DNA from: Sphingosinicella terrae
Lineage (GTDB): Bacteria > Pseudomonadota > Alphaproteobacteria > Sphingomonadales > Sphingomonadaceae
Length of the DNA stretch: 64,000 nt
Assembly (NCBI RefSeq): GCF_003347635.1
Contig: NZ_QDFY01000004.1
Location: 248,001-312,000, forward strand
Direction: 5' to 3'
Shown here: piece by piece, positions 26,691-34,338 of the stretch
Position numbering within the stretch: the stretch's first letter is position 1
How the letters are laid out: the number at the start of each line of letters is the position of its first letter
Translations under genes and position numbers: made by a program
Notes under the pieces: model-generated
Seen by the model: the letters and a program-made list of their open reading frames with translations, nothing else
What the model was told of the DNA's origin: nothing
Databases searched by the model: none

Positions 26691-27965
26691 ATGTGGCTAC
26701 TGGACAAGATGCTCCGCCGGCTCGTCAAGAAAGGCGAGCTCATCGTCGTCGACCATGACGGCAAGACCTATCGTTATGGGGCGCCCGACCCGCAGCACGG
26801 GCCGATCACCGTCCGTCTCACCGATCGACGCGCCGCCTTCGACATCGCCAAGGATCCGCGCCTCGGGGCGGGCGAGGCCTATATGGATGGGCGGCTGGTC
26901 GTCGAGCCGCCGCACGAGGTCCGCGACCTCCTCCTGTTCGCCCGCTACAACGCCCCCTGGGAGCGGCCGGGCGCCCTCCGTCCGCGCGGCTTGCTTCGGC
27001 GCGGTGCCGCCGCCATCGCCGGCCGGCTCGACCAGGTCAATTGGAAGACTCGCTCGCGCCGCAACGCCGAGCATACCTACAACCTGACGCGGCGGCTCTA
27101 CGAGCTGTTCCTCGACGAGGATCGGCAATATACCTGCGCTTATTACCGCGACACGGCGAACAGCCTCGAGCAGGCCCAGCTCGACAAGAAGGCGCACATC
27201 GCCGCCAAGCTGAACCTGAAGCCGGGCATGAGAGTGCTCGACATCGGTTGCGGCTGGGGCGGCCTCGCTCTGTATCTCAACCGTCATTACGACGTCGACG
27301 TGCTCGGCGTCGCGCTGGCACCGGACCAGATCGCCTTCGCCAACGAGCGCGCCGCCGCGGCCGGCGTCGCCGACCGGGTGAAGTTCGAGCTCAAGGACTA
27401 TCGCGAAGTCGAGGGCGAGTTCGACCGCATCACCAGCGTCGGCCTGATCGAGCATCTGGGTACGCCGCATTACCCGACCTTCTTCGCGCACACCCACCGG
27501 CTGCTGAAGCTCGACGGCGTGATGTTCTCGCACTGCTGCGGGCGGATGGGAAAGCCGGCAGGCACGACCGACGCCTGGACGCGCAAGTACATTTTCCCGG
27601 GCGGCTATATCCCCGCGCTGTCGGAGCTTGTTTCCGAGGCCGAGCGCAACCGCCTCATCGTCTCCGATGTCGAGGCCGTGCGATACCATTACGCCCACAC
27701 GCTCGAGGAATGGTACAACCGCACCAACGCGGCGCGGGAAGAGATCGTCGAGCTCTATGACGAGCGCTTCTTCCGGATGTGGCAATTCTATCTCGCCGGC
27801 GCCGAGGCCGCCTTCCGCTATGGCGGACTGGTCAATTGGCAGGTCCAATATCTGAAGCGGCGCGACGCCATCCCGATGACGCGGGACTTCATGTTCGAGG
27901 AGGAGGCGCGGCTGCGCGGAGCCGAGGAGGCGCCGGAATGGCACCTCAGCCGGGCGGCGGAATAG
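26691..27965 (+). CDS. cfa: cyclopropane-fatty-acyl-phospholipid synthase family protein
   Basis: The 424-residue protein has an N-terminal lipid-binding region and a SAM methyltransferase core with VLDIGCGWGGLALYL near residue 182, GVALAPDQIAFA, VGLIEHLG and HTHRLLKLDG. YHYAHTLEEWYNRT near the C-terminus is typical of the Cfa/MMAS family. It transfers a methylene group from SAM to the double bond of membrane phospholipid acyl chains. AGGTGAGGGC directly precedes ATG 26691. Its stop is only 10 bases from the convergent PAP2 gene. Paralogues with unknown lipid specificity exist in sphingomonads, so the symbol marks the family. Confidence 0.9.
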   Translation: MWLLDKMLRRLVKKGELIVVDHDGKTYRYGAPDPQHGPITVRLTDRRAAFDIAKDPRLGAGEAYMDGRLVVEPPHEVRDLLLFARYNAPWERPGALRPRGLLRRGAAAIAGRLDQVNWKTRSRRNAEHTYNLTRRLYELFLDEDRQYTCAYYRDTANSLEQAQLDKKAHIAAKLNLKPGMRVLDIGCGWGGLALYLNRHYDVDVLGVALAPDQIAFANERAAAAGVADRVKFELKDYREVEGEFDRITSVGLIEHLGTPHYPTFFAHTHRLLKLDGVMFSHCCGRMGKPAGTTDAWTRKYIFPGGYIPALSELVSEAERNRLIVSDVEAVRYHYAHTLEEWYNRTNAAREEIVELYDERFFRMWQFYLAGAEAAFRYGGLVNWQVQYLKRRDAIPMTRDFMFEEEARLRGAEEAPEWHLSRAAE

Positions 27966-27975
27966 CCAGCCTCGT

Positions 27976-29094
27976 TCAGGCCGCTTCCATAGCCGGTCCG
28001 CGCGCGGGCTCGACGGCCTTCTCGCTCGCGACCGAGTTCGCATAGCCCGACGCTTCGAGATATCTGCCCGCGCCCCACCAGATCGCCGCCATGGCGGCCG
28101 CGGCGAGCAATCCGTCGACCGCATAATGCCAGCCGAGATGGACCGAGCCGAAGAAGATGATGGCGGCATAGACCCAGCCGCCGATCGCTCCGGCGCGGCC
28201 GAACCGGCCCAGGGCGAGCGCGTAGAGGATCGCGATAGCGTTGTGGAGCGAAGGCATGGCGCTGATCCCCATCCCGAAGCTTGGCTGGTCGTTGACGTGC
28301 GCCTGCCACAGAACGTCCTGCCATTGCACCGCACCCAGAGGGATCGTCATGTCCGAAATCTCGCGCAGCCGCGCCATCATCGGCGCGAATTCCACCGCCG
28401 AGCGGGCGCCGACCAGCTCGGCGTAGCAGGGTCCCGCCGAGGAAAACAGGTAGCCGCCGCCTACCCCGAGCAGGATCCAAGCGACGGTGAAAGCGAGGAA
28501 GAAGCGGGCGCGATCGTAGCGCGGGGCGAAAAGCGCGAAACCGAGGATGGCGATCGACAGCATCAGGATCCACAAGGTGTAGATGCGGTCGATCACCGCC
28601 GTTGCCGTCGCGCCGCCGGCGAGAGCATGGGTGAGCTCCCAGGGCTGGCTGCCGAAGAAGAGCAGCCGGTCGAGAGCCGCCAGCCGGTCGTCCCACGAGA
28701 AAGGGACGTAGTCCGGGATAGCCATCTTGAGCGCACCATAGCCCGAGAACATGATCGGCAGCAGGACGAGCGGCGCCAGTCCGGCGGCCAGCAGGAGCGG
28801 CGACCCGTAGCGCCGCGCGAGGCCATGGGCGAGATCGGCGAACGGACTGGGCGAGCTCTTCAGCACGCTCCAGATCAGCGGCGGCAGGACGAGGAGGAAG
28901 GCGAAAACGGGAAGGGTCCGCAAGGCCATCCGCACATAGCCGCGGGTGAGATCCGAGGCGGCGAGGCCGGCGCCGCTGCCGACTGCCTGGCCGGCCAGGA
29001 AGAGGACCAGGCAAGCGGCGGCGACCGGTAAGAGCCAGAGCAGCTCCTCTCGATGCGCCAATGGCCTGTCTGGATGCCGCATCCGCCCTCCCAT
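27976..29094 (-). CDS. PAP2-type membrane phosphatase/transferase, Aur1-like
   Basis: The 372-residue protein has about eight transmembrane helices. A PAP2_3-type active site is formed by GMGISAMPSLHNA (first catalytic motif with Ser and His) and SVHLGWHYAVDG (second motif with His and Asp). This arrangement is the one found in the yeast inositol phosphorylceramide synthase Aur1 and bacterial relatives. Family members transfer or remove phospho-headgroups on lipids at the membrane surface. Sphingomonads make sphingolipids, so a ceramide phosphotransferase is possible, but a polyprenyl or phosphatidate phosphatase fits as well. It lies in a block of membrane-glycan genes. Confidence 0.82.
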   Translation of the reverse strand: MGGRMRHPDRPLAHREELLWLLPVAAACLVLFLAGQAVGSGAGLAASDLTRGYVRMALRTLPVFAFLLVLPPLIWSVLKSSPSPFADLAHGLARRYGSPLLLAAGLAPLVLLPIMFSGYGALKMAIPDYVPFSWDDRLAALDRLLFFGSQPWELTHALAGGATATAVIDRIYTLWILMLSIAILGFALFAPRYDRARFFLAFTVAWILLGVGGGYLFSSAGPCYAELVGARSAVEFAPMMARLREISDMTIPLGAVQWQDVLWQAHVNDQPSFGMGISAMPSLHNAIAILYALALGRFGRAGAIGGWVYAAIIFFGSVHLGWHYAVDGLLAAAAMAAIWWGAGRYLEASGYANSVASEKAVEPARGPAMEAA

Positions 29095-29122
29095 TCGGGT
29101 ATGAGCCTGTAGGAAGAATTGG

Positions 29123-30397
29123 TTAATCGGGCGTTGAATGGCGGGCGCAGGCCAGCTTCGGCAGGACGGCCCGGTCGTGTGCCAGACCCGGCCCGCGCAA
29201 CTTCGAGCGATCGAGCAGCATCGTCAATTGGAAGGCGAGGAGCAGCGGCCCCACCGGGGTATCGACGAGATTGAGATAGAGGACGAGGATCGGAGCCAGC
29301 GCCACGATGGCGAAGGTTAATCGGCTCAGCGGTGAGCTTCCTTCCAGCGAGTGCCGGAACAGGACGAGCCCGCTTATCCCCACGACGGTCATGTCATAGG
29401 CGAAGCCGTAGGGCAGGACGAGGAAGGTGGCCGTCGCCGTGGCGAGGCAGGCTTCGGCAGGATCGCGCGGCATCGCCTTCAAGAGCGCGGTCACCGCACA
29501 GACGGCGACGGCGATCTGGACGGTCAAGGCGAGCCCGCTCGGGACGCCGAACATCGCCATGGCGGGAGTCACGGTCGGCATCATCAGCAGGAAGAAGGTC
29601 CCGAGATCGTCGACCATGGCCGCCTGGTATCCGATCGTCTCGGTCACATAGGTGAACCAGAGCGCCGGGCCGAAGAGCAGGAGGGAGAGGGAGACAAGCA
29701 GCAGGACGGTGGCGCCGGCGGCAGCGATGGCGATCCATTCCCGCCGCCAGAGCAGCACGAGGGGAGCCAGTACGGCAAGATGCGGCTTGACGATCATCAA
29801 GCCTATCAGGACGCCCGCAAGCGCCGGCCGGCGGGGAAGGAGCGACCAGGCCGACAGCCACAAGGCACCGATCAGGAACCCGTAATGGCCTGCCCAGATA
29901 TTGATCAGCGAGGCCGGCGCCAGCAGTGCGAGCCATCCATTCAATCCGGCGGCACCGAGATAGGGCCTGGCCGCTCGCAGGAACAGGAAGGCCGTGCCGC
30001 CCAGCCAGACGCAGAGCGCGGCCGGGTAAGGAAGCAAGGCGAACAGCCAAGTGTAGAGGAGGGTCACCGGCGGGTAGGAATAATTGTGCTGCCTGAGGGC
30101 GTCGCCGAACAGCTCCTGCTGGACGAGACGATAGGCATCGACGTCGTAAAGGGCGTCGAGCCGCCCCTGGAGGATCAACGAGCCCGACGTGTAGACGTTG
30201 ACGAAGTCGCGTCCCCAGAGCGCCTGGCCGCCGATCGAAAGCCCGTCCCGCGTCACCGCGATGTCGCGCAGCAGGAGCAGCGCTCCCAGCAGGACGACGA
30301 ACATCCAGAAGATCCGCCAGGCCCCCGCCGCACGGTCATCGAGCGCGCCGGGACCGCCGGCGCCCAGATGAACAGGCCTGTGCAGGGTGGCGGTCAT
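29123..30397 (-). CDS. GT87-family polyprenyl-phosphate-dependent mannosyltransferase-like membrane protein
   Basis: The 424-residue multi-pass protein (about ten helices) carries the GT-C features of the DUF2029/GT87 family: an acidic motif in the first periplasmic loop (LWGRDFVNVYTSG), then YSYPPVTLLY, IWAGHYGFLIGALWL and GLMIVKPHLAVLAPL. Family members use polyprenyl-phosphate sugars on the periplasmic side. It lies between the PAP2 gene and a divergent large membrane protein gene. It may act with the GT2/GtrA pair 3 kb away, which would supply the lipid-linked sugar; this is inference. Confidence 0.82.
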   Translation of the reverse strand: MTATLHRPVHLGAGGPGALDDRAAGAWRIFWMFVVLLGALLLLRDIAVTRDGLSIGGQALWGRDFVNVYTSGSLILQGRLDALYDVDAYRLVQQELFGDALRQHNYSYPPVTLLYTWLFALLPYPAALCVWLGGTAFLFLRAARPYLGAAGLNGWLALLAPASLINIWAGHYGFLIGALWLSAWSLLPRRPALAGVLIGLMIVKPHLAVLAPLVLLWRREWIAIAAAGATVLLLVSLSLLLFGPALWFTYVTETIGYQAAMVDDLGTFFLLMMPTVTPAMAMFGVPSGLALTVQIAVAVCAVTALLKAMPRDPAEACLATATATFLVLPYGFAYDMTVVGISGLVLFRHSLEGSSPLSRLTFAIVALAPILVLYLNLVDTPVGPLLLAFQLTMLLDRSKLRGPGLAHDRAVLPKLACARHSTPD

Positions 30398-30514
30398 CGC
30401 TTTCCTCGAGAAGTCCCCAAGGAACTAGGTGCGAGCCGTTGAAGAAGGATTAACCATGGTCCCGCCGACGCTCGCTTTTTCGGTTGAACGCCGCGCCGGA
30501 CTCGGGAAGGCACG

Positions 30515-32146
30515 ATGCGGGACTTGAAGATGGCGAAGGGCGTGCAACAGGGGCATTTCCATCCACGCGGCGGCGACGAGCCGCGCCATCTGTGGGAGCA
30601 TCCGGCAGCGCTCGCGGCGCTGGTGCTGCTGTCGGCGCTGCCCCTGCTTTGGCCCGACGTTCCCCCCTTGCTCGACCTCCCAGGCCATATGGGGCGCTAC
30701 CGGGTCCAGCTCGATCTCGAAACCTCGGCTCATCTTCGCCGCTATTATGCCTTCGAATGGGCGCTGATCGGCAATCTCGGCGTCGACCTCCTTGTCCAGC
30801 TGCTGGCGCCGGCGATCGGGCTCGAGCCCGCGGTAAAGCTGATCATCATCCTCATCCCCGTGCTGACGGTGATCGGGCTGCTGTGGGTGGCATTCGAGGT
30901 GCACGGCCGGATCCCGCCCACATCGCTGTTCGCCCTGCCCCTCGCCTATAACTTCCCCTTCCTGTTCGGCTTCGCCAATTTCGCTTTGTCGATGGCGCTC
31001 GCCCTCATCGCGTTCGCGCTCTGGCTGCGTCTCGCCCGGCTGGATCGGCTCTGGCTCCGGGCGGCACTGTTCCCGTTGGTGGCGACGGCGGTCTGGGTTG
31101 CCCACGCCTTCGGCTGGGGCACGCTCGGCGTGCTCGCCTTCTCGGCGGAGCTCGTGCGGCAATATGACCGCGGCCACCATTTCATCGCCTCCGGCTTTCG
31201 AGCCGCTATTCACTGTCTGACGCTCACCCCGCCGGTCGCGCTCATCCTTCTCTGGCGCAGCGAGGCGTCGGGCCGCACCACCGACTGGTTCAACATGGAA
31301 CGCAAGCTCGAGTGGCTGAGGATGGTGCTGCGCGACCGCTGGGAGATTTTCGACGTCGCCTCGCTCGTCATGGTATCGGCGGTGATCGCCTGGGCGATGG
31401 TCAGCAGGCGCCTCACCTATTCGCGCAACCTTGCGGCATCGGCCCTCTTCCTTTCGATCGTCTTCGTGCTGCTGCCGCGCATCGTCTTCGGGTCAGCTTA
31501 TGCGGACATGCGGCTGGCGCCCTATCTGTTCGCCATCGGCCTCATCGCCATCCGATTTCCGGAAGGGGTCGCCCGCCGCCTCGCGGCCGCCATCGGCATG
31601 GCCGGCCTCGCCTTCTTCGGCGTGCGCACGGCCGGGACGACCGTCAGCATGTGGCTCTACGACCGCGTTTATGACCGCGAGCTCGCTGCGCTGGACCATG
31701 TGCCCGAGGGGGCCCGGCTGGTGAGCTTCGTCGGCCGCCCGTGTGTCGAGCCATGGGCGATGTCGCGGCTGGTGCATCTTCCGGGCCTGGCGATCGTGCG
31801 GCGCCAGGCCTTTTCCAACGACCAATGGTTCATGGCCGGCGCCCAGCTACTGCGTGTCACGTACGCCAAGGGGCTGCCCTTCGTCGGCGATCCCACCCAG
31901 ATCATCACCCAGCGCCGCTGCCGGTGGGAGGTATGGCGGCCGGTGGGCCTCGCCCTCGCCACCTTCCCGCGCGAGGCCTTCGACTATGTCTGGCTGATCA
32001 CGCCGCCGCCATTCGATCCGGCGCTGACCAAGGACCTCCGCCCGATCTGGCGAAGCGGCAGCAGCGTGCTCTACCGCGTCGAGCGCGAGCCGATCAGCGC
32101 GAACAGCGAGACCCCGACCGGGAACGACACCCGGCCGACGAGGTGA
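30515..32146 (+). CDS. multi-pass membrane protein of unknown function, GT-C-like
   Basis: The 543-residue protein has about eleven transmembrane segments up to residue 385 and a C-terminal soluble region of about 150 residues. In the first extracytoplasmic loop DVPPLLDLPGHMGRYRVQLD contains several acidic residues and a histidine in the position where GT-C glycosyltransferases keep their catalytic acid. I do not recognise a named family. The C-terminal domain includes FVGRPCVEPWAMSRLVHLPG, with a lone cysteine. The 3' end overlaps the convergent methyltransferase gene by 76 bases. Length and topology suggest a sugar transferase or transporter of the outer-leaflet glycan system. Confidence 0.68.
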   Translation: MRDLKMAKGVQQGHFHPRGGDEPRHLWEHPAALAALVLLSALPLLWPDVPPLLDLPGHMGRYRVQLDLETSAHLRRYYAFEWALIGNLGVDLLVQLLAPAIGLEPAVKLIIILIPVLTVIGLLWVAFEVHGRIPPTSLFALPLAYNFPFLFGFANFALSMALALIAFALWLRLARLDRLWLRAALFPLVATAVWVAHAFGWGTLGVLAFSAELVRQYDRGHHFIASGFRAAIHCLTLTPPVALILLWRSEASGRTTDWFNMERKLEWLRMVLRDRWEIFDVASLVMVSAVIAWAMVSRRLTYSRNLAASALFLSIVFVLLPRIVFGSAYADMRLAPYLFAIGLIAIRFPEGVARRLAAAIGMAGLAFFGVRTAGTTVSMWLYDRVYDRELAALDHVPEGARLVSFVGRPCVEPWAMSRLVHLPGLAIVRRQAFSNDQWFMAGAQLLRVTYAKGLPFVGDPTQIITQRRCRWEVWRPVGLALATFPREAFDYVWLITPPPFDPALTKDLRPIWRSGSSVLYRVEREPISANSETPTGNDTRPTR

Positions 32147-32808
32147 CGTTCCAGCCCGAACACCCCCCGCAGCAGCCGGTTGAGCGGTGCAGGCGGCAGC
32201 TTGTCGTCGCTGCTCTGCTTGCCTGCCAGTCGGCCGACCAGCCGGGCCGCCGCCGCCACCGGGAAGAGCAGGCTGTTGAAATAGCCGACGCGCTCCGCTT
32301 CGAGTCCTGCCGATCGGATCACCGCCTCGAGCGTTCGCTTCGAATAGCGGCGCTTGTGATGATGGGCGGCGTCGTGCACGCTCCACATCCACTGATAAGC
32401 GGGGACTGTAACGAGGATGCGTCCGCCCGGTGCAAGCTTGGCGGCGATGCTCTCGAGCGACGCCCGATCCTCGTCGACATGCTCGAGCACGTCGAGAAGG
32501 GCGACGAGATGATAGGCGCCGTCCGCGACGCCGCTCAGCCCGGGCAGAGGCGCGTCCCCGACCGCCTGGCCGAGGCGGCGACTGGCGAGCGAGCGTGCCT
32601 GCGGATCGACCTCGATGGCGTCCAGCCGGCCGAAGCCGCGCAGCATCTCGAAATTGTGCCCGGTGCCGCAGCCAATCTCGAGGATGCGGGCCTGGTCCGG
32701 CAGGGCGACATGGCGCGCGATGAGGTCGTGCAGGATGCGTCGCCGCGCGACATACCACCAATGAACCTCGTCCTGCTCGGCCATGCGATCGAAGACAGCG
32801 CGCTCCAT
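32071..32808 (-). CDS. class I SAM-dependent methyltransferase
   Basis: The 245-residue enzyme has the SAM site ILEIGCGTGHNFEML near residue 44, IEVDPQARSLA, VALLDVLEHVDED and LAPGGRILVTVPAYQWMWS. HHHKRRYSKRTLE follows and is typical of a large group of methyltransferases paired with polyprenyl-sugar glycosyltransferases. ATG at 32808 overlaps the GT2 stop (ATGA), so it is the last gene of the gtrA-GT2-methyltransferase operon. The C-terminal region has a hydrophobic stretch (LLFPVAAAARLVG) and might touch the membrane. Its acceptor is likely a lipid-linked or nucleotide intermediate, which is inference. Confidence 0.85.
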   Translation of the reverse strand: MERAVFDRMAEQDEVHWWYVARRRILHDLIARHVALPDQARILEIGCGTGHNFEMLRGFGRLDAIEVDPQARSLASRRLGQAVGDAPLPGLSGVADGAYHLVALLDVLEHVDEDRASLESIAAKLAPGGRILVTVPAYQWMWSVHDAAHHHKRRYSKRTLEAVIRSAGLEAERVGYFNSLLFPVAAAARLVGRLAGKQSSDDKLPPAPLNRLLRGVFGLERHLVGRVSFPVGVSLFALIGSRSTR

Positions 32809-33851
32809 CAGCCGAGACTCCCGATCGACGGCGCGTCGGGGTCCGCGACGCCGATCCGCTTGCGGATCACGTAGAGCGGGCGGCGCTTGGTCTCGATGAG
32901 GATCCGGCCGACATATTCGCCGAGCACGCCCAGGGAGATGAGCTGCAGGCCGCCGAAGAACAGGATCGCCACCATCAGCGACGGATAGCCGGCGACGTCG
33001 CTGCCGAAGACGACCGTCTTCACCACCACGTAAATGGCGTAGAGCAGCGAGAAGAAGGCGATGACGACGCCGACATAGGACCAGATCCTCAGCGGCATGG
33101 TGGAGGCGGAGGTGATCCCATCCAGGGCAAGGGTCCACAGCTTCCAATAGCGGAACTTGGTTTCGCCGACGGCGCGGGGAGCGCGCTCATATTCGACGGC
33201 CGCCTGTCGGAAGCCCGACCAGGCGAACAGCCCCTTCATGAACCGGTTGCGCTCGGGCATCGAGCGGATGATCTCCACCACCGACCGGTCGAGCAGCCGG
33301 AAATCGCCGGCATGCTCGGGTATCTTGTCCGACGACAGGTAGTTGTGCGCGCGATAATAGAGATCCGCGGTCAGCCGCTTGGGCAGGCTATCGGACTGAC
33401 GGTTGGTGCGCACGCCGTAGACCACTTCATGTCCGTCCCGCCATTTCGCCAGCATCGCGCCGATCACCTCGGGCGGATCCTGGAGATCGACGTCGATCGG
33501 AACGACCGCGGCACCCGCGGCGTGGTCGAGACCGGCGGTCAGCGCCGCCTCCTTGCCGAAATTGCGCGACAAAGAGAGCCCTCGGATCCGCGGATCGCGC
33601 TCGTGCGCCTGGAGGATGGCCGCGAGCGTGGCATCCTCGCTGCCGTCGTCGACGAACAATATCTCCCAGGCGGGCTCCGGACCGGCGTCGGGAAACAGAC
33701 CCTCGAGGATCGCGGCGACCCGATCGATGAAGGGCGGGATCGCCGCTTCCTCGTCCTTGACGGGGACGATCAGCGACAGGGTGGGTCCCGCATCCCGGCT
33801 CATGGCGGCCGGTGTGCCATAGATTGCCGGCGAAGTGCGCATCATTTCCAT
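32808..33851 (-). CDS. family 2 glycosyltransferase, GtrB/DPM1-like with two C-terminal TM helices
   Basis: The 347-residue protein starts at ATG 33851, which overlaps the gtrA stop by one base (TGATG). The GT-A domain shows LSLIVPVKDEEAAIPPF, ILFVDDGSED (DXD-like), SLSRNFGKEAALTAGLDHA and IDVDLQDPPEVI. Two helices follow near residues 255-330 (SYVGVVIAFFSLLYAIYVV and LMVAILFFGGLQLISLGV), with GEYVGRILIETKRRPLY. This is the polyprenyl-phosphate glucose/mannose synthase family. With GtrA it would make and translocate a polyprenyl-phosphate sugar. Confidence 0.9.
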   Translation of the reverse strand: MEMMRTSPAIYGTPAAMSRDAGPTLSLIVPVKDEEAAIPPFIDRVAAILEGLFPDAGPEPAWEILFVDDGSEDATLAAILQAHERDPRIRGLSLSRNFGKEAALTAGLDHAAGAAVVPIDVDLQDPPEVIGAMLAKWRDGHEVVYGVRTNRQSDSLPKRLTADLYYRAHNYLSSDKIPEHAGDFRLLDRSVVEIIRSMPERNRFMKGLFAWSGFRQAAVEYERAPRAVGETKFRYWKLWTLALDGITSASTMPLRIWSYVGVVIAFFSLLYAIYVVVKTVVFGSDVAGYPSLMVAILFFGGLQLISLGVLGEYVGRILIETKRRPLYVIRKRIGVADPDAPSIGSLG

Positions 33852-34255
33852 CAGGCGAAGACCCAGCGGCGGTTGAGCGAGAAGGTCAATAACGGCGTCG
33901 CGAAGACGATCGGGATCACCGACCACCAGATCGGGCCATCGAGCTGCTTGACCAGCAGCCAGACGAAGAACTGATTGCACAGGAAGCCGATCACGTTGAC
34001 GGTGAAGAAGCGGGCGGTGCGCGCCGGGGCATTGTCGCGCGAGCCGTGCCCGCGGAAGCTGAAGCGGCTGTGAAGCACATAGCCGAGCCCGGTGAAAAAG
34101 ACGAAGTTGAGGGTGAGGGACAACATCGGCTCGACGCGCAGCGCCGTCGCGACGAGCCAGTAGCCGCCGGCAACGAGCAAAGTCAGCAGCCCTCCGGTCA
34201 AGCCGAACCGGATCAGCTGTCCGACCATTTCTCCATGCTTCTCAATGATCTTCAT
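33851..34255 (-). CDS. gtrA: GtrA family flippase-like protein
   Basis: The 134-residue protein has four transmembrane helices and the GtrA pattern: LIRFGLTGGLLTLLVAGGYWLV, NFVFFTGLGYVLHSRFSF, RFFTVNVIGFLCNQFFVWLL and the C-terminal FSLNRRWVFA. GtrA proteins are thought to flip polyprenyl-phosphate sugars made by the partner GT2 enzyme. It is the first gene of the operon with the GT2 and methyltransferase genes. An antiparallel 83-base gap separates it from the STT3-like gene. Family assignment is firm. Confidence 0.9.
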   Translation of the reverse strand: MKIIEKHGEMVGQLIRFGLTGGLLTLLVAGGYWLVATALRVEPMLSLTLNFVFFTGLGYVLHSRFSFRGHGSRDNAPARTARFFTVNVIGFLCNQFFVWLLVKQLDGPIWWSVIPIVFATPLLTFSLNRRWVFA

Positions 34256-34338
34256 CCGGGGTGGTCCGAACTCCGCTTGCCCTTGCGCGACGAGCGACTA
34301 ATGCCGCTGGGCAGGCTTGAAAAGGACGAAGCGGCGGC

